Assembly (NCBI RefSeq): GCF_052068095.1
Contig: NZ_JBQHDG010000036.1
Location: forward strand, 1 to 64,000
Direction: 5' to 3'
Origin: Phytohabitans sp052068095
GTDB lineage: Bacteria; Actinomycetota; Actinomycetes; Mycobacteriales; Micromonosporaceae
DNA length: 64,000 bases
The notes under the pieces are model-generated. The model made no database searches and had not been told where the DNA came from. It saw only the letters and a program-made list of their open reading frames with translations. Shown piece after piece: positions 1 to 12,456 of this stretch. Position 1 is the stretch's first letter; each line of letters starts with the position of its first letter. Position numbers and translations under genes: made by a program.

Positions 1-12
1 ACGGTGGGGCAC

Positions 13-73
13 GAGGACCTCCCTCGGATGGTGCGGCTGTTGTGGTAGCTCCACACCTACCGAGGAGGTCCTC
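13..73. repeat. Imperfect inverted repeat at left edge
   Basis: A 15-base arm (13-27, GAGGACCTCCCTCGG) is matched by a 14-base inverted arm (60-73, CCGAGGAGGTCCTC), differing by one base deletion and separated by 32 bases. It lies at the extreme left edge, so what it belongs to (a terminator of a gene outside the window, or an insertion sequence end) cannot be decided. Confidence 0.4.
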
Positions 74-124
74 ACCCTTTCAAGATCCCCGTGTCACCAA
101 CGTCCGTGGGCAGTACACCTAGAT

Positions 125-275
125 CTCGACGTTTCCTACCTGAACCTGCTGACGCCGCGTCACAGACGGTGGCCGGCGAGGCCGGCCCACCCTGTGCGGG
201 GGTGACCAACAGCGGACGGGTGGGGCCGCGGGAGCAGCGGTCCGGACCACCGCGGACATCGCGGTAGCTCAATGT
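125..275 (+). repeat. Dispersed repeat copy R1 (modules C and A-end)
   Basis: About 150 bases matching the dispersed family seen throughout the window. Positions 131-200 match the C module also found at about 29483-29553 and, inverted, at about 19886-19942; it contains a GC-rich hairpin (GGTGGCCGGC.GCCGGCCCACC). Positions 203-273 match the terminal A module, which ends in GCGGTAGCTCAAT. With the short inverted repeat before it, it fills the gap before the Spo0M-like gene. Confidence 0.75.
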
Positions 276-324
276 CTCCGTCTTTGAAGTGTGATCCTCC
301 CGGGCCCGACGACCTCGGCGAGAT

Positions 325-1113
325 TTAGAAGAACAGCCCCCGGCGTTGAGCTGACTGGCGGAGCCACGCGTCCAGTTGGCCGGCCCAATCGGCCTGCTCG
401 GCCCCCGCGTAGTCGACCGTGAAGCGGCCGAACGCGTCCTGGCCCTCGGTGAAGAGGCCGCCGCGCTTGTCGAGCTCCAGCACGACCTGTAGCTGGTGCG
501 GCGTGGGCAGGAAGGTGACCTCGAGCTGGTTGAAGGCGCGCGCGTATTGGGGCGCCGGGTAGAACTCGATCTCCTGGTAGAACGGCAGCGACTGCTGCAC
601 GCCGCGGATGCGGCCGCGCTCGACGTCGGCCTTGCTGAAGCGGAAACCCAGCCTGAGCAGGGCGTCGAGGATGCGTTCCTGGGCGGGCAGCGGGTGCACG
701 GCCACGGCATCGAGGTCGCCCTTGTCGACCGAGCGGGCCACCTCGAGCTCGGTGCGCAGGCCCATGGTCATGCCGTGCAGGTGCTGCCCGTAGAGCTCGG
801 TGATCGGGGTCTCCCACGGCACGTCGAAGCGGAACGGCACGTCGTGGCGGCCGCCCGGGTTGAGCCGGAACGAGCCGGTCAGCCGCTGGCGGTGGAACTC
901 CTGGGTCGTGTCGTACTCCGAGTCGCCGCTCTCCACCTCTACGCGCGTGACCAGCCCGACGGCCACGTACTCGATGTCGACCGCGTGGTCGCCACCGACC
1001 ACGTGCACCTGACCCTCCAGGTAGCCGCCCGGCCGGCAGTTGGGGTTGCTGAGCACCGTCTCGACCGACGGGCCTCCCACACCCATCGCCTGCAACATGC
1101 GCTTGAAGACCAC
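325..1113 (-). CDS. Spo0M-like (SpoOM family) sporulation-control protein
   Basis: 262 residues, close to the usual length of the SpoOM family, whose members have an arrestin-like beta-sandwich and modulate developmental or stress signalling (Bacillus Spo0M is the named example). The N-terminus carries the family pattern of a short helix (MVFKRMLQAMGVGGPSVETV) followed by a segment ending CRPGGYLEGQVHVVGG, typical of the first beta strands. There is no signal peptide or membrane segment, so it is probably cytosolic. It stands alone and divergent from the sigma factor gene at 1348, sharing a gap of about 235 bases. The family call is firm; the function in this organism is unknown. Confidence 0.8.
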   Translation of the reverse strand: MVFKRMLQAMGVGGPSVETVLSNPNCRPGGYLEGQVHVVGGDHAVDIEYVAVGLVTRVEVESGDSEYDTTQEFHRQRLTGSFRLNPGGRHDVPFRFDVPWETPITELYGQHLHGMTMGLRTELEVARSVDKGDLDAVAVHPLPAQERILDALLRLGFRFSKADVERGRIRGVQQSLPFYQEIEFYPAPQYARAFNQLEVTFLPTPHQLQVVLELDKRGGLFTEGQDAFGRFTVDYAGAEQADWAGQLDAWLRQSAQRRGLFF

Positions 1114-1347
1114 GTCGTCCTCCCGGATCGGGGGTTGGAGCTATCGCAACTCCAGCACACTAACTCCAGGCAGCAACCGCCGACATTTCCCCTAAAAGGT
1201 GTACCCCGGGCTAATCAACTACCGGATTAGTGCCACGGAGCGTCCGCCTCACTCCCGCTTCACGCCCCGACCGCCAAGCTTTTCTCACCAGCGCCACTCG
1301 GGCAGCTGGGACGCGTGCCATCTGTCGACGCGGGGAGGCGACTAAAG

Positions 1348-2321
<974 letters not shown>

Positions 2322-2325
<4 letters not shown>

Positions 2326-3107
2326 GGCCGGCAGATCACTTCGCCGTGGAGGATGGCAAACCAGCCGTCCTCCACGGCGCCCCATTTCCGCCAGCCTTCC
2401 TCGATGTGGTCCAGCTTGCTTTGCGGGTACCCGGCCGCGAGCGCCTGGGTGGCGATGGCCGAGTGCGTGATCCGCTCCGCCCACATGCCGCTCCACCAGG
2501 CCCGGTCCTCGTCCGAGGCGAAGCACCACACCGACGCCGTCGCGGTGATGTCGGCGAAGCCGGCCTGCCGCGCCCACGCGTGCAGCCGCCGCCCCGCGTC
2601 CGGCTCACCGCCGTTGCGCCGGGCCACGTCGCGGTAGAGGGCCAGCCAGGTGTCCAGCTCGGGCGTCTCGGGATACCAGGTCATCGCCGCGTAGTCGGAG
2701 TCGCGCGCGGCCACGATCCCGCCCGGTCGGCACACCCGGCGCATCTCGCGGAGCGCGGCCACCGGGTCCTCCACGTGCTGGAGCACCTGGTGGGCGTGCA
2801 CGACGTCGAACGACGCGTCCGGGAAGTCGAGCGCGTGCACGTCGGCCACCGCGAACTCGACGCCGGCTGGGCCGGCCGCCCGGCGGGCCTCCTCCAGCGC
2901 CGCCTCGGACGTGTCGACCGCGGTCACCCGGCCGGGCGCGACGAGCCTCGCCAGGTCGGCCGTGATCGTGCCCGGGCCGCACCCCACGTCGAGCACGTCC
3001 AGGCCGGGCGCAAGGTGGCCGAGCAGGTAGGCCGCGGAGTTTTCCGCCGTGCGCCACCGGTGCGATCGCAGGACCGACTCGTGATGCCCGTGCGTGTACG
3101 TCGCCAT
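2322..3107 (-). CDS. Class I SAM-dependent methyltransferase
   Basis: 261 residues from the ATG at 3107 (MATYTHGHHESVLRSH). Motif I for S-adenosylmethionine binding is VLDVGCGPGT, the acidic residue after strand 2 is in TAVDTSEAALEEA, and the motif IV/post region is FDVVHAHQVLQHVEDP. This is the Methyltransf_11/25 type found in UbiE-like and many orphan enzymes. The substrate cannot be inferred; the C-terminal half resembles small-molecule methyltransferases of actinobacteria. Its TAG stop overlaps the sigB TAG on the opposite strand (shared CTAG at 2322-2325), so the two genes are convergent with no room for a dedicated terminator. Confidence 0.88.
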
Positions 3108-3158
3108 GACCCGCACGCTAACGCCGGCCGCCCACGATATGGGAGCCCTATCCCAGTA

Positions 3159-5696
<2,538 letters not shown>

Positions 5697-5820
5697 GCCT
5701 CCATCATCGCCTCGCCGGCCGCCGCGGGCTCGACTATCGCGGGCGGGAAGTCGTCACACCGTTCTTTAGAGACCTTTCGGGGTCAGGGTCGCCGCTCGTC
5801 GTGGCGTTGCTTCAAGGCAA

Positions 5821-6180
5821 ATTTGCCCACGTCCGCGTCAGCGGCGGACCGTATGCTCCCGCGGGCACCGCTCCCGGCCGGCGGCTCGCAGCGCTCGCCG
5901 AAACCCCCGGCCGTCCACTGCCAGCTCCGCGAGACAAGCCCGAGCGGGTCTACGCGGCCCCACCCGCGCCACCCTGACGCAACGTAACCAGCCAAACGGA
6001 CCAGACTTCGAGATCTCGAACCTCGCGCCGCTCACACCCTCGTGGCCGTTACACGCGGCGACGACAACCCCCTTTCCTCCCGCCGGTTGCGCGCAGGGGT
6101 GAGCGCGACCAACGGCGGACGGGTGAGGCCGCGGGAGCAACGGTCCGGACCACGACGGACGTCGCGGTAGCTCAAATCTC
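5821..6180 (+). repeat. Dispersed repeat copy R2 (modules B and A)
   Basis: Fills most of the gap between the acetyltransferase and acuC. Positions 5821-5989 are module B (starting ATTTGCCCACGTCCGCGTCA, ending CCTGACGCAACGTAACC), which recurs at 36560-36741 and inverted at 10450-10605. Positions 6005-6178 are module A, ending GTCGCGGTAGCTCAAATC. The central palindrome of longer copies is reduced here to one half (about 6007-6020). No gene is visible in it. Confidence 0.8.
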
Positions 6181-6201
6181 TGTCTAAACAAGGGGATTCG
6201 G

Positions 6202-6229
6202 GCGGTGGCCACAAACGTTGGGCCACCGC
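6202..6229. terminator. Hairpin terminator after acuC
   Basis: Perfect 9-bp stem (GCGGTGGCC 6202-6210, GGCCACCGC 6221-6229) with a 10-base loop, immediately after the acuC stop on the minus strand. A T-tract is lacking, as is common for actinobacterial hairpin terminators. Confidence 0.55.
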
Positions 6230-6230
6230 A

Positions 6231-7487
6231 CTAGTCGCGCGGGTCGTGCGGGTCGAGGCCGTGGAGGGGGAAGACGGCCTTGCGCGTGGCCATGATGGCG
6301 CGGTCGACGGCGTCGGGCTCGCTCTCCGGCTGCCACGGCCGGTGTGACACGTCGGCGTCGTCGGTCATCCGCAGCGGCACCTCACGCTGCGGGCGGCGGC
6401 GCTTGGCCAGTGCGCGCCAGCCCAGCGGGGTGAGGGTCGCCGGCTCGATCGGGTCGCCCGTGGCGGCCGCGAGCAGGTGGGTCCAGGTCCGCGGGACGAC
6501 CTCGACGAGCGCGTACCCGCCGCCGCCCGTCGCGATCCACCGGCCCTCGCACAGCTCGTCGGCCAGGGCGCGCAGGGCCAGGTGGGCGGCCCGCTGCCCG
6601 TCGACCGACAGGCGCAGGTCGGCGAGCGGGTCGAGGCGGTGGCTGTCGGCGCCGCACTGGGTGAAGAGCACCTGCGGCCGGAACGCGCGCAGCACGGACG
6701 GCACCACCGCGTGAAACGCGCGCAGCCAGCCAGTGTCGGCGGTGCCGGGCGGGAGCGCGACGTTGACCGACGTGCCCTCGGCGCCCTCGCCGCCGGTCTC
6801 CTCCGGGAAGCCGGTGCCGGGAAACAGCGCGAGCGGCGTCTCGTGCAGGCTGACCGTGAGCACCCGCGGGTCGTCGTAGAAGATCGTCTGCACGCCGTCG
6901 CCGTGGTGCACGTCGATGTCGACGTACGCGACGCGTTCGGCGCCCAGGTCGAGCATCCGGGCGATGGCGACGGCCGGGTCGTTGTACACGCAGAAGCCAG
7001 CCGCCCGCGCGGGCATCGCGTGGTGCAGCCCGCCGGCGACGTTGACCGCCCGCCGCACCTCGCCGCGCCACACCGCCTCGGCGGCCGCGAGGGTGGCGCC
7101 GCAGACCAGCGCGCTCGCCTCGTGCATGCCGTCGAAGACGGGGTTGTCCGGTGTGTTGAGCCCCCAGCCGGAGAAGAACGGGTCGTCCGGCGCGGCGCGG
7201 ACCGCCTCGATGTAGTCGGCCCGGTGCACGCGGGTGAGCGCGGCGTCGTCGGCCGGCTTGGGCGCCACCACACGCACTCCCGGGCGGTCGAGGACGCCCA
7301 GCTCGCGGGCGAGTGCGATGGTCAGCTCGACGCGGACGGGGTCGAGCGGGTGGTCGCCCATGTCGTACGCCAGCAGCGCCTCGTCCCACACCACCAGAGC
7401 GCCGTGCACTCCGCCTACCGACGCTCCGTCGCTCGGCGCTCGTCCGCCGTCGTGGCCCAGGCCCGTAGCCTCACGACTCCCGCTCAT
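6231..7487 (-). CDS. acuC: Acetoin utilization protein AcuC (class I HDAC-like deacetylase)
   Basis: 418 residues, slightly longer than typical AcuC because of a tail after residue 370. The zinc-dependent histone deacetylase fold is marked by NVAGGLHHAMPARAAGFCVY (catalytic His pair), DIDVHHGDGVQ (zinc-binding Asp and His), QCGADSHRLDP (second zinc Asp) and TGGGGY (the active-site Tyr). AcuC enzymes remove acetyl groups from lysines of acetyl-CoA synthetase, opposing Pat/AcuA acetyltransferases. ATG 7487 lies 4 bases after the P450 stop, so it is probably translated with sseA and the P450. A GNAT/acyl-CoA-synthetase fusion gene, the likely antagonist, is next downstream. Confidence 0.92.
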   Translation of the reverse strand: MSGSREATGLGHDGGRAPSDGASVGGVHGALVVWDEALLAYDMGDHPLDPVRVELTIALARELGVLDRPGVRVVAPKPADDAALTRVHRADYIEAVRAAPDDPFFSGWGLNTPDNPVFDGMHEASALVCGATLAAAEAVWRGEVRRAVNVAGGLHHAMPARAAGFCVYNDPAVAIARMLDLGAERVAYVDIDVHHGDGVQTIFYDDPRVLTVSLHETPLALFPGTGFPEETGGEGAEGTSVNVALPPGTADTGWLRAFHAVVPSVLRAFRPQVLFTQCGADSHRLDPLADLRLSVDGQRAAHLALRALADELCEGRWIATGGGGYALVEVVPRTWTHLLAAATGDPIEPATLTPLGWRALAKRRRPQREVPLRMTDDADVSHRPWQPESEPDAVDRAIMATRKAVFPLHGLDPHDPRD

Positions 7488-7491
7488 CGGC

Positions 7492-8772
7492 TCATCGTCG
7501 CACGCGGAGCAGGACCGGCACGCCGTGGCGCGGACGGAGCGTGATCAACGGCTGCGGCACGACCGGGCCCGCGGGGGCGAGCACCCAGCGGGCGCAGACG
7601 GCCTCGGTGACGCGGGTCGCCTCCAGCTCGGCGAACTCGTTGCCCACGCACTGCCGGGGCCCGCTGCCGAACGGGAAGTACGCGTATCGCTCCGGCGGCG
7701 GGCCGTCCAGCCACCGCTCGGGGAGGAAGCGCTCCGGCTCGGGCCACCACGCCGGGTCGCGGTGCATCACCCAGGGGCTGAGGATGAGCGTCGCGCCGGC
7801 CGGCAGCCGCCGACCGCCCACCTCGCGCGCCTCGACGAGGTGGCGCCAAATCGCCCACGCCGGCGGGTAGAGGCGCAGCGACTCGCGCACCACCGCCGCC
7901 GTGAACGCCCGGTCGCCGCCCGCGATCCGCTCCTGCGCCGCCGGGTCGTGCGACAGCAGCGCGAACGTCCACGCCAGCGCGTTCGCCGTGGTCTCGTGCC
8001 CGGCCAGCAGCAGGGTCAGCGCCTCGTCGCGGATCAGCCGGTCGGGCATGCCGGTGGCGAGCAACAGGCTGAGCAGGTCGCGCGGTGAGCCGGCCGCGCT
8101 CGCTTCGCTCGCTGGGCTCCTCGGATCGGAGCTTGCCACGCCCGGCTCGGCACGCCGGGCCTCGATCAACCCATAGACCACGGCATCGACCGCCGCGCTG
8201 TCCGCGCGCCACCGCCGGGTCGCCGGCAATGGCAGCCGGTCCAGGAGGGTACCGCCGGGAAGGATCTCGCGGCGAAGAGCCCGCTGGTTGCGGGCGAGCG
8301 CGCGGCTGACCGTGGTGACCGCGGCGTCGCCGACCTCGGCGTCGAAGACCGTGCGCGCGACGATCGCGAGCGTCAGCGCGGTCATGTCGCGGTGCACGTC
8401 GCGCACCTCGCCGTCGCGCCACCCGGCGGCCGCCGCCCCGGCCAGCGCGGTGAACGTCTCCGCGTATCCGGCCACGGCCTCCCGGTGGAACAGCGGCTGC
8501 ACCAGCCGCCGCTGCTGGCGGTGCAGGTCGGGCGGGCTGGTCAGCAGGCCGTCGCCGAGCACCCGCTTGAGCGGCTCGCGGCCGCGGCGGCCCACGCCCT
8601 TCGCGTACTCCCGCTGGGTGCGGGTCAGCGCCTCCTGGATGGCGGCGGGATCGCTGACCAGGTAGACGCGGGCGCCGGGCACCCCCAGCCGGGCCACGGT
8701 GCCCCGGCGCCGGGCCCGCGCGAGGAGCGCCAGCGGGTTCAGGCCACGGGGCGGTCGGGGTCCGTGATCCAC
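7492..8772 (-). CDS. Cytochrome P450
   Basis: About 426 residues. The haem-binding loop is FPFGSGPRQCVGNEFA with the cysteine thiolate ligand; the I-helix oxygen-binding motif is LLLAGHETTANALAW; the K-helix ExxR is ESLRLYPP. All landmarks are intact, so it should be an active monooxygenase, probably soluble. The N-terminal part (GLNPLALLARARRRG) fits P450s active on lipids or terpenoids, but the substrate is unknown and no ferredoxin gene is adjacent. There is no clear ribosome site: GTG 8772 (or 8781) lies inside the end of sseA (34-42 base overlap), so translation is probably coupled. The frame stays open far upstream over sseA, which is an artefact of base composition. Confidence 0.85.
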   Translation of the reverse strand: MDHGPRPPRGLNPLALLARARRRGTVARLGVPGARVYLVSDPAAIQEALTRTQREYAKGVGRRGREPLKRVLGDGLLTSPPDLHRQQRRLVQPLFHREAVAGYAETFTALAGAAAAGWRDGEVRDVHRDMTALTLAIVARTVFDAEVGDAAVTTVSRALARNQRALRREILPGGTLLDRLPLPATRRWRADSAAVDAVVYGLIEARRAEPGVASSDPRSPASEASAAGSPRDLLSLLLATGMPDRLIRDEALTLLLAGHETTANALAWTFALLSHDPAAQERIAGGDRAFTAAVVRESLRLYPPAWAIWRHLVEAREVGGRRLPAGATLILSPWVMHRDPAWWPEPERFLPERWLDGPPPERYAYFPFGSGPRQCVGNEFAELEATRVTEAVCARWVLAPAGPVVPQPLITLRPRHGVPVLLRVRR

Positions 8773-9581
8773 TCGCTCCACGACCCCACATAGAGCGCGG
8801 CGTCGGTGCGGCCAGCCAGGTTGAGCGCGAGCACGGTGTGCGCCGCGGTCACCCCGGAGCCGCAGTACGCGCCGACGCGCACCCCGTCGTCGACACCGAC
8901 CTCGGCGAACCGGGACCGGAGGGCATCGGCGTCGCGCAGCCGGCCGTCGGCCTCCACATGGTCGGTGGTCGGGAGGTTGACCGCGCCGGGGATGTGGCCG
9001 GCGACCGGGTCGATCGGCTCGACCTCGCCCCGGTAGCGCGGCGCCGCCCGCACGTCGACCAGCACGCCCTCGCTGGCCAGGCGGCCAGCCTGCGCCGCGT
9101 CGAGCACCGGCATGCCGCCCGGCCGCACGGTGAAGTCGCCCGGCTCGGGCTCGGGCAGCTCGGCGGTGACCGGCAGACCGGCCGCCACCCAGGCCGGGAA
9201 CCCGCCGTCGAGCACCCGCACCGACTCGTGCCCCGCCCAGCGCAGCGTCCACCAGGCGCGGGCGGCGGGGACGCCGTCGCCGAGGTCGTACACGACGACG
9301 GGGTGACCGGCCCGCACGCCGGCGGCCCGCAGCACGCGCTGGAGGTCGTCGGGGTCGGGCAGCGGGTGGCGTCCGCCCTTGCCGGGCGGGCCGCAGAGGT
9401 CGGCGTCGAGGTCGAGGAAGACGGCACCGGGAAGATGCCCGGCCGTGTAGTCGTCGCGGCCGGGCGGGCCGGCGAGCCGCCAGCGCACGTCGAGAAGCGT
9501 CGGTGTTTCCAGCGTGCTGAGCTTGCTCAGCTCGCTCGCGAGCTCGGAGGGGTGCACGATAAAGTCTTCGCGTACGGCCAC
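8739..9581 (-). CDS. sseA: Thiosulfate/3-mercaptopyruvate sulfurtransferase (two rhodanese domains)
   Basis: 280 residues, the normal size for tandem-rhodanese sulfurtransferases. The inactive N-terminal rhodanese domain contains LLDVRWRLAGPPGRDDY and HLPGAVFLDLD; the C-terminal catalytic domain has VDVRAAPRYRGEVEPIDP, HIPGAVNLP and the active-site loop YCGSGVTAAHT with the persulfide-forming cysteine. The CGSGVT loop is the mercaptopyruvate/thiosulfate type. It moves sulfane sulfur to acceptors such as cyanide or thioredoxin. First gene of an overlapping run with the P450 and acuC. Start GTG 9581 faces ideR across 87 bases. Confidence 0.9.
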   Translation of the reverse strand: MAVREDFIVHPSELASELSKLSTLETPTLLDVRWRLAGPPGRDDYTAGHLPGAVFLDLDADLCGPPGKGGRHPLPDPDDLQRVLRAAGVRAGHPVVVYDLGDGVPAARAWWTLRWAGHESVRVLDGGFPAWVAAGLPVTAELPEPEPGDFTVRPGGMPVLDAAQAGRLASEGVLVDVRAAPRYRGEVEPIDPVAGHIPGAVNLPTTDHVEADGRLRDADALRSRFAEVGVDDGVRVGAYCGSGVTAAHTVLALNLAGRTDAALYVGSWSEWITDPDRPVA

Positions 9582-9668
9582 GCGGTCCAGTCAACCACCG
9601 CCAGGCTGCTACTGCGGGACAGGCCGCGCCGTCTCGCAGGGGTAGCATGTGCGAGGGAGGGCTGCGCC

Positions 9669-10355
9669 GTGAACGACTTGGTCGATACCACCGAAATGTA
9701 TTTGAAGACCATCCTCGAGCTCGAAGAGGAGGGTGTGCCGCCGCTGCGTGCGCGCATCGCCGAGCGGCTGCACCAGAGCGGCCCCACCGTCAGCCAGACG
9801 GTCGCCCGCATGGAGCGCGACGGTCTGCTCACCGTGGAGGGCGACCGGCACCTGCTGCTCACCGACTCCGGTCGGGCCCACGCCGTGTCCGTCATGCGCA
9901 AGCACCGCCTGGCCGAGCTCCTCCTGGTCAACGTGATCGGCATGCCTTACGAGGATGCCCACGAGGAGGCCTGCCGGTGGGAGCACGTGATGAGCGACAC
10001 GGTGGAAAAGAAGGTCTACGAGCTGCTCAACCGCCCCACCCGCTCGCCGTACGGCAACCCCATCCCCGGCCTCGACGCGCTCGGCAACGGCGCGACCCCG
10101 GCCGCCGGTGGTGAAGACGGCGGCGAGCGCAACCTCGCGTTCCCCGGCCTCGTCGGCCAGGTGGTGGTGCGGCGCATCTGCGAGAGCGTCCAAACCGACG
10201 CCGACGTGCTCCGCCAGCTGCACGCGGCGGGCGTCGACCCGGGCGTGACGGTCACCGTCGCACAGGAGCGCGACGGCGTGACGATCGACCGCTCCGGCGA
10301 CAAGGTCCGCCTCCCCCGCGAGGTGGCGTCCCGCGTCTTCGTCGCCGCCCGCTAA
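9669..10355 (+). CDS. ideR: Iron-dependent repressor IdeR/DtxR
   Basis: 228 residues from GTG 9669, preceded by AGGGAGGG eight bases upstream. The N-terminus MNDLVDTTEMYLKTILELEE and helix-turn-helix RIAERLHQSGPTVSQTVARM are those of DtxR/IdeR. Metal-site residues are in the dimerisation domain (LLLVNVIGMPYEDAHEEAC, CRWEHVMSD), and the C-terminal SH3-like domain (VGQVVVRRI to the end) is present. IdeR senses Fe(II) and represses siderophore and uptake genes while activating iron storage. It is in the same genomic neighbourhood as sigB, as in mycobacteria. I saw no clear iron box in the window. Confidence 0.94.
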   Translation: MNDLVDTTEMYLKTILELEEEGVPPLRARIAERLHQSGPTVSQTVARMERDGLLTVEGDRHLLLTDSGRAHAVSVMRKHRLAELLLVNVIGMPYEDAHEEACRWEHVMSDTVEKKVYELLNRPTRSPYGNPIPGLDALGNGATPAAGGEDGGERNLAFPGLVGQVVVRRICESVQTDADVLRQLHAAGVDPGVTVTVAQERDGVTIDRSGDKVRLPREVASRVFVAAR

Positions 10356-10449
10356 CCCGACCTTCTTCCGCCTCGTCCGAGAAGATCCATTTCAAAGCCG
10401 GAGATGAGGAGGGCTCCCGTATACCCGTCCAGACGGTGATACGGCTGCC

Positions 10450-10605
10450 CTATTGGGGGGCTCGGGGCGAGCCGCCGGGGTTGGGCTTGTCGCGCGGACG
10501 TGGCAGCGGGGGGCGGGGATTTCGGCTCGCTCTGCGAGCCGCCGGCCGCCGCGGTCTCCGGCGGGAGCGGCGGTCTCCAGCTGACGCGGCCCGGGAAATT
10601 TGCTC
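10450..10605 (-). repeat. Dispersed repeat copy R3 (module B, inverted)
   Basis: Minus-strand copy of module B between ideR and the lipoprotein gene. It includes the conserved run GTCTCCAGCTGACGCGGCC (about 10573-10591), the inverse of the GCGTCAGCTGGAGAC segment at about 36585. The A module and central palindrome are absent. The gap from 10356 holds nothing else recognisable. Confidence 0.65.
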
Positions 10606-11159
10606 TATACGCTTGTCTGGTTGATTTCCTTCGCGAGGGCGATGAGCTTGGGGGCGAGCGCGTCCGCGGCCGACTTGGGATCGCCGGGCGCGGATGTGTA
10701 GCGGAGGACGATCAGGCGCGCGTCGGCGGTCAGCCAGCCGACCTCGACGCCCGGGCCGGCGCTGCCGCCGGCGCCCCGGATCTGGCGGTAGGCGGCCTTG
10801 CCCAGGCCGCTGACGGCCGCGCCGCCCTCGGGGATCAGCTCCTCTTTGAAGACCTCGGCGTCGGCCTGCGTCACCGTCACCGACAGCACCAGGTCGGGGC
10901 GGGGCGCGCCCATCGACTGCACCGCGCAGGTGTAGGTCTTGTCGACCTTCTGCGCGGCGGCGATGTCGAACTTGACGCCGACGATCCGCTCGATCAGCAC
11001 GTAGTCGAGCAGCTGGCACACGCCACCCGCGGCGGCCGCGGGGATGTCGGGCGCCACCGGCGGCGGCGCGGGCGGTGTGTCGGCGGACGCCTCCGTGCCA
11101 CAGCCGGCGAGGAGCAGCAGCAATAGGCTCGCGCCGAAGCGTCGCGCACGGGTCCGCAC
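10605..11159 (-). CDS. Lipoprotein, DUF3558-like
   Basis: 184 residues from GTG 11159, with AGGAGG about 10 bases upstream. The signal peptide MRTRARRFGASLLLLLLAGC ends in a lipobox (LLAGC), predicting a lipid-anchored extracytoplasmic protein. The mature part begins with a Pro/Ala-rich spacer and then a domain with two cysteines (GGVCQLLDY and YTCAVQSMG) that resembles the DUF3558 fold common in actinobacterial lipoproteins. The family assignment is tentative and no function is known. It ends against a truncated repeat copy. Confidence 0.7.
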   Translation of the reverse strand: MRTRARRFGASLLLLLLAGCGTEASADTPPAPPPVAPDIPAAAAGGVCQLLDYVLIERIVGVKFDIAAAQKVDKTYTCAVQSMGAPRPDLVLSVTVTQADAEVFKEELIPEGGAAVSGLGKAAYRQIRGAGGSAGPGVEVGWLTADARLIVLRYTSAPGDPKSAADALAPKLIALAKEINQTSV

Positions 11160-11229
11160 GGGTGTGGCCCTCCTGGTTCGCGGCAGCCTTGCCGGTACCG
11201 GGTCAAAGTTCGTGGGCCACGATAGGGCC

Positions 11230-12429
11230 TCAGGCGGCGGCAGGAAAGCCCGGAAGGTGCGACACGATGTGTTTTGCGATCTCGAGGGAGCTGGTGGCGG
11301 CGGGCGAGGGGGCGTTGAGCACGTGTACCTGCCGCTCGCGCGCCACGATCAGGAAGTCGTCGACAAGCGCACCGTCCGGCGCGATCGCCTGCGCCCGCAC
11401 ACCCGCCTCCGTGCGCACCAGGTCGCCCTCGCCGACCTCCGGCACCAGGCGCGCCAGGCTCTGCGCGAAGCGGCGCCTGGACAGTGAGCGGCGCACCTCG
11501 GTCAGGCCGTAGCCGAGGTGGCGCCGGGCCAGCCGCCACAGTCCGGAGTAGGCGGCGAAGTCGGCGATGTCGCGCGGGTTGACCCTGCGCCACGTGTAGC
11601 CCTCGCGGGCGAGCGCGAGCACCGCGTTCGGTCCAGCGTGGACGGTGCCGTCGACCATGCGGGTCAGGTGCACGCCGAGAAACGGGAACTGCGGGTCGGG
11701 CACCGGGTAGATCAGGCCGCGCACGAGGTCGCGCCGCTCGGGGCGAAGCTCGTAGTACTCGCCGCGGAACGGGATGATGCGCGCCGGCGGGTCCACCCCG
11801 GCCAGCCGCGCCACCCGGTCGGCGTGCAGGCCGGCGCAGTTGACGAGCACGTCCGCGCGCACGTCGCCCACCGTCGTCTCGATGATCTGCCGGTCGTCGC
11901 GGGCGACGATGCCGGTCACCTTGGCGCCGAAGCGCACCTCGGCACCCGCCTTCTCGGCGAGCGCGGCGAGGGTCTCGCACACCGCGGCGAAGTCGGCGAT
12001 GCCGGTCGAGGCCACGTGGAGGGCCTGGACGCAGTTGACGTGCGGCTCGTACTCCGCGGCCTCCTCCTTGCCGATCAGCTTGACCGGGAGGCCGTTGGCG
12101 GCGGCACGCTCGTGCAGCGCGCGCAGGCGGGGCAGCTCCTCCTCGCTGGTGGCGACGATCAGCTTGCCGCACACCTCGTGGCGGATGCCGTGCTCGGCAC
12201 AGAACTCCACCATCGACCGCGAACCAGCCCGGCAGAGGGTCGCCTTGAGGCTGCCCGGCTTGTAGTAGACGCCCGCGTGGATCACGCCGGAGTTGTGGCC
12301 GGTCTGGTGGGTGGCGACCCGCTCCTCCTTCTCCAGGACGGTCACCTGCGCGTCCGGGAAATCCTGGGTGATCCGGTGCGCGACCGCGAGGCCCACGATC
12401 CCGGCCCCCACCACGACAAACTTCGCCAT
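11230..12429 (-). CDS. lhgO: L-2-hydroxyglutarate oxidase
   Basis: 399 residues, the usual length of LhgO (YgaF). The N-terminal dinucleotide fold VVVGAGIVGLAVAHRI binds FAD; GHNSGVIHAGVYYKPGSLKA is a signature of this subfamily within the DAO superfamily; NCAGLHADRVA is the second FAD contact. It oxidises L-2-hydroxyglutarate to 2-oxoglutarate, passing electrons to the membrane quinone pool or oxygen. Start ATG 12429. The DUF5522 gene lies just upstream in the same direction with 27 bases between, so co-transcription is possible. Confidence 0.9.
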   Translation of the reverse strand: MAKFVVVGAGIVGLAVAHRITQDFPDAQVTVLEKEERVATHQTGHNSGVIHAGVYYKPGSLKATLCRAGSRSMVEFCAEHGIRHEVCGKLIVATSEEELPRLRALHERAAANGLPVKLIGKEEAAEYEPHVNCVQALHVASTGIADFAAVCETLAALAEKAGAEVRFGAKVTGIVARDDRQIIETTVGDVRADVLVNCAGLHADRVARLAGVDPPARIIPFRGEYYELRPERRDLVRGLIYPVPDPQFPFLGVHLTRMVDGTVHAGPNAVLALAREGYTWRRVNPRDIADFAAYSGLWRLARRHLGYGLTEVRRSLSRRRFAQSLARLVPEVGEGDLVRTEAGVRAQAIAPDGALVDDFLIVARERQVHVLNAPSPAATSSLEIAKHIVSHLPGFPAAA

Positions 12430-12456
12430 GGCGGGACAGTAGCGCGGGTTGCCGAT

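Noticed and set aside
7492..9648. Extended 718-codon frame covering sseA and the P450
   Set aside because: Only the part from about 8772 downstream is P450-like; the upstream part is an out-of-frame, Arg/Pro-rich reading of sseA.
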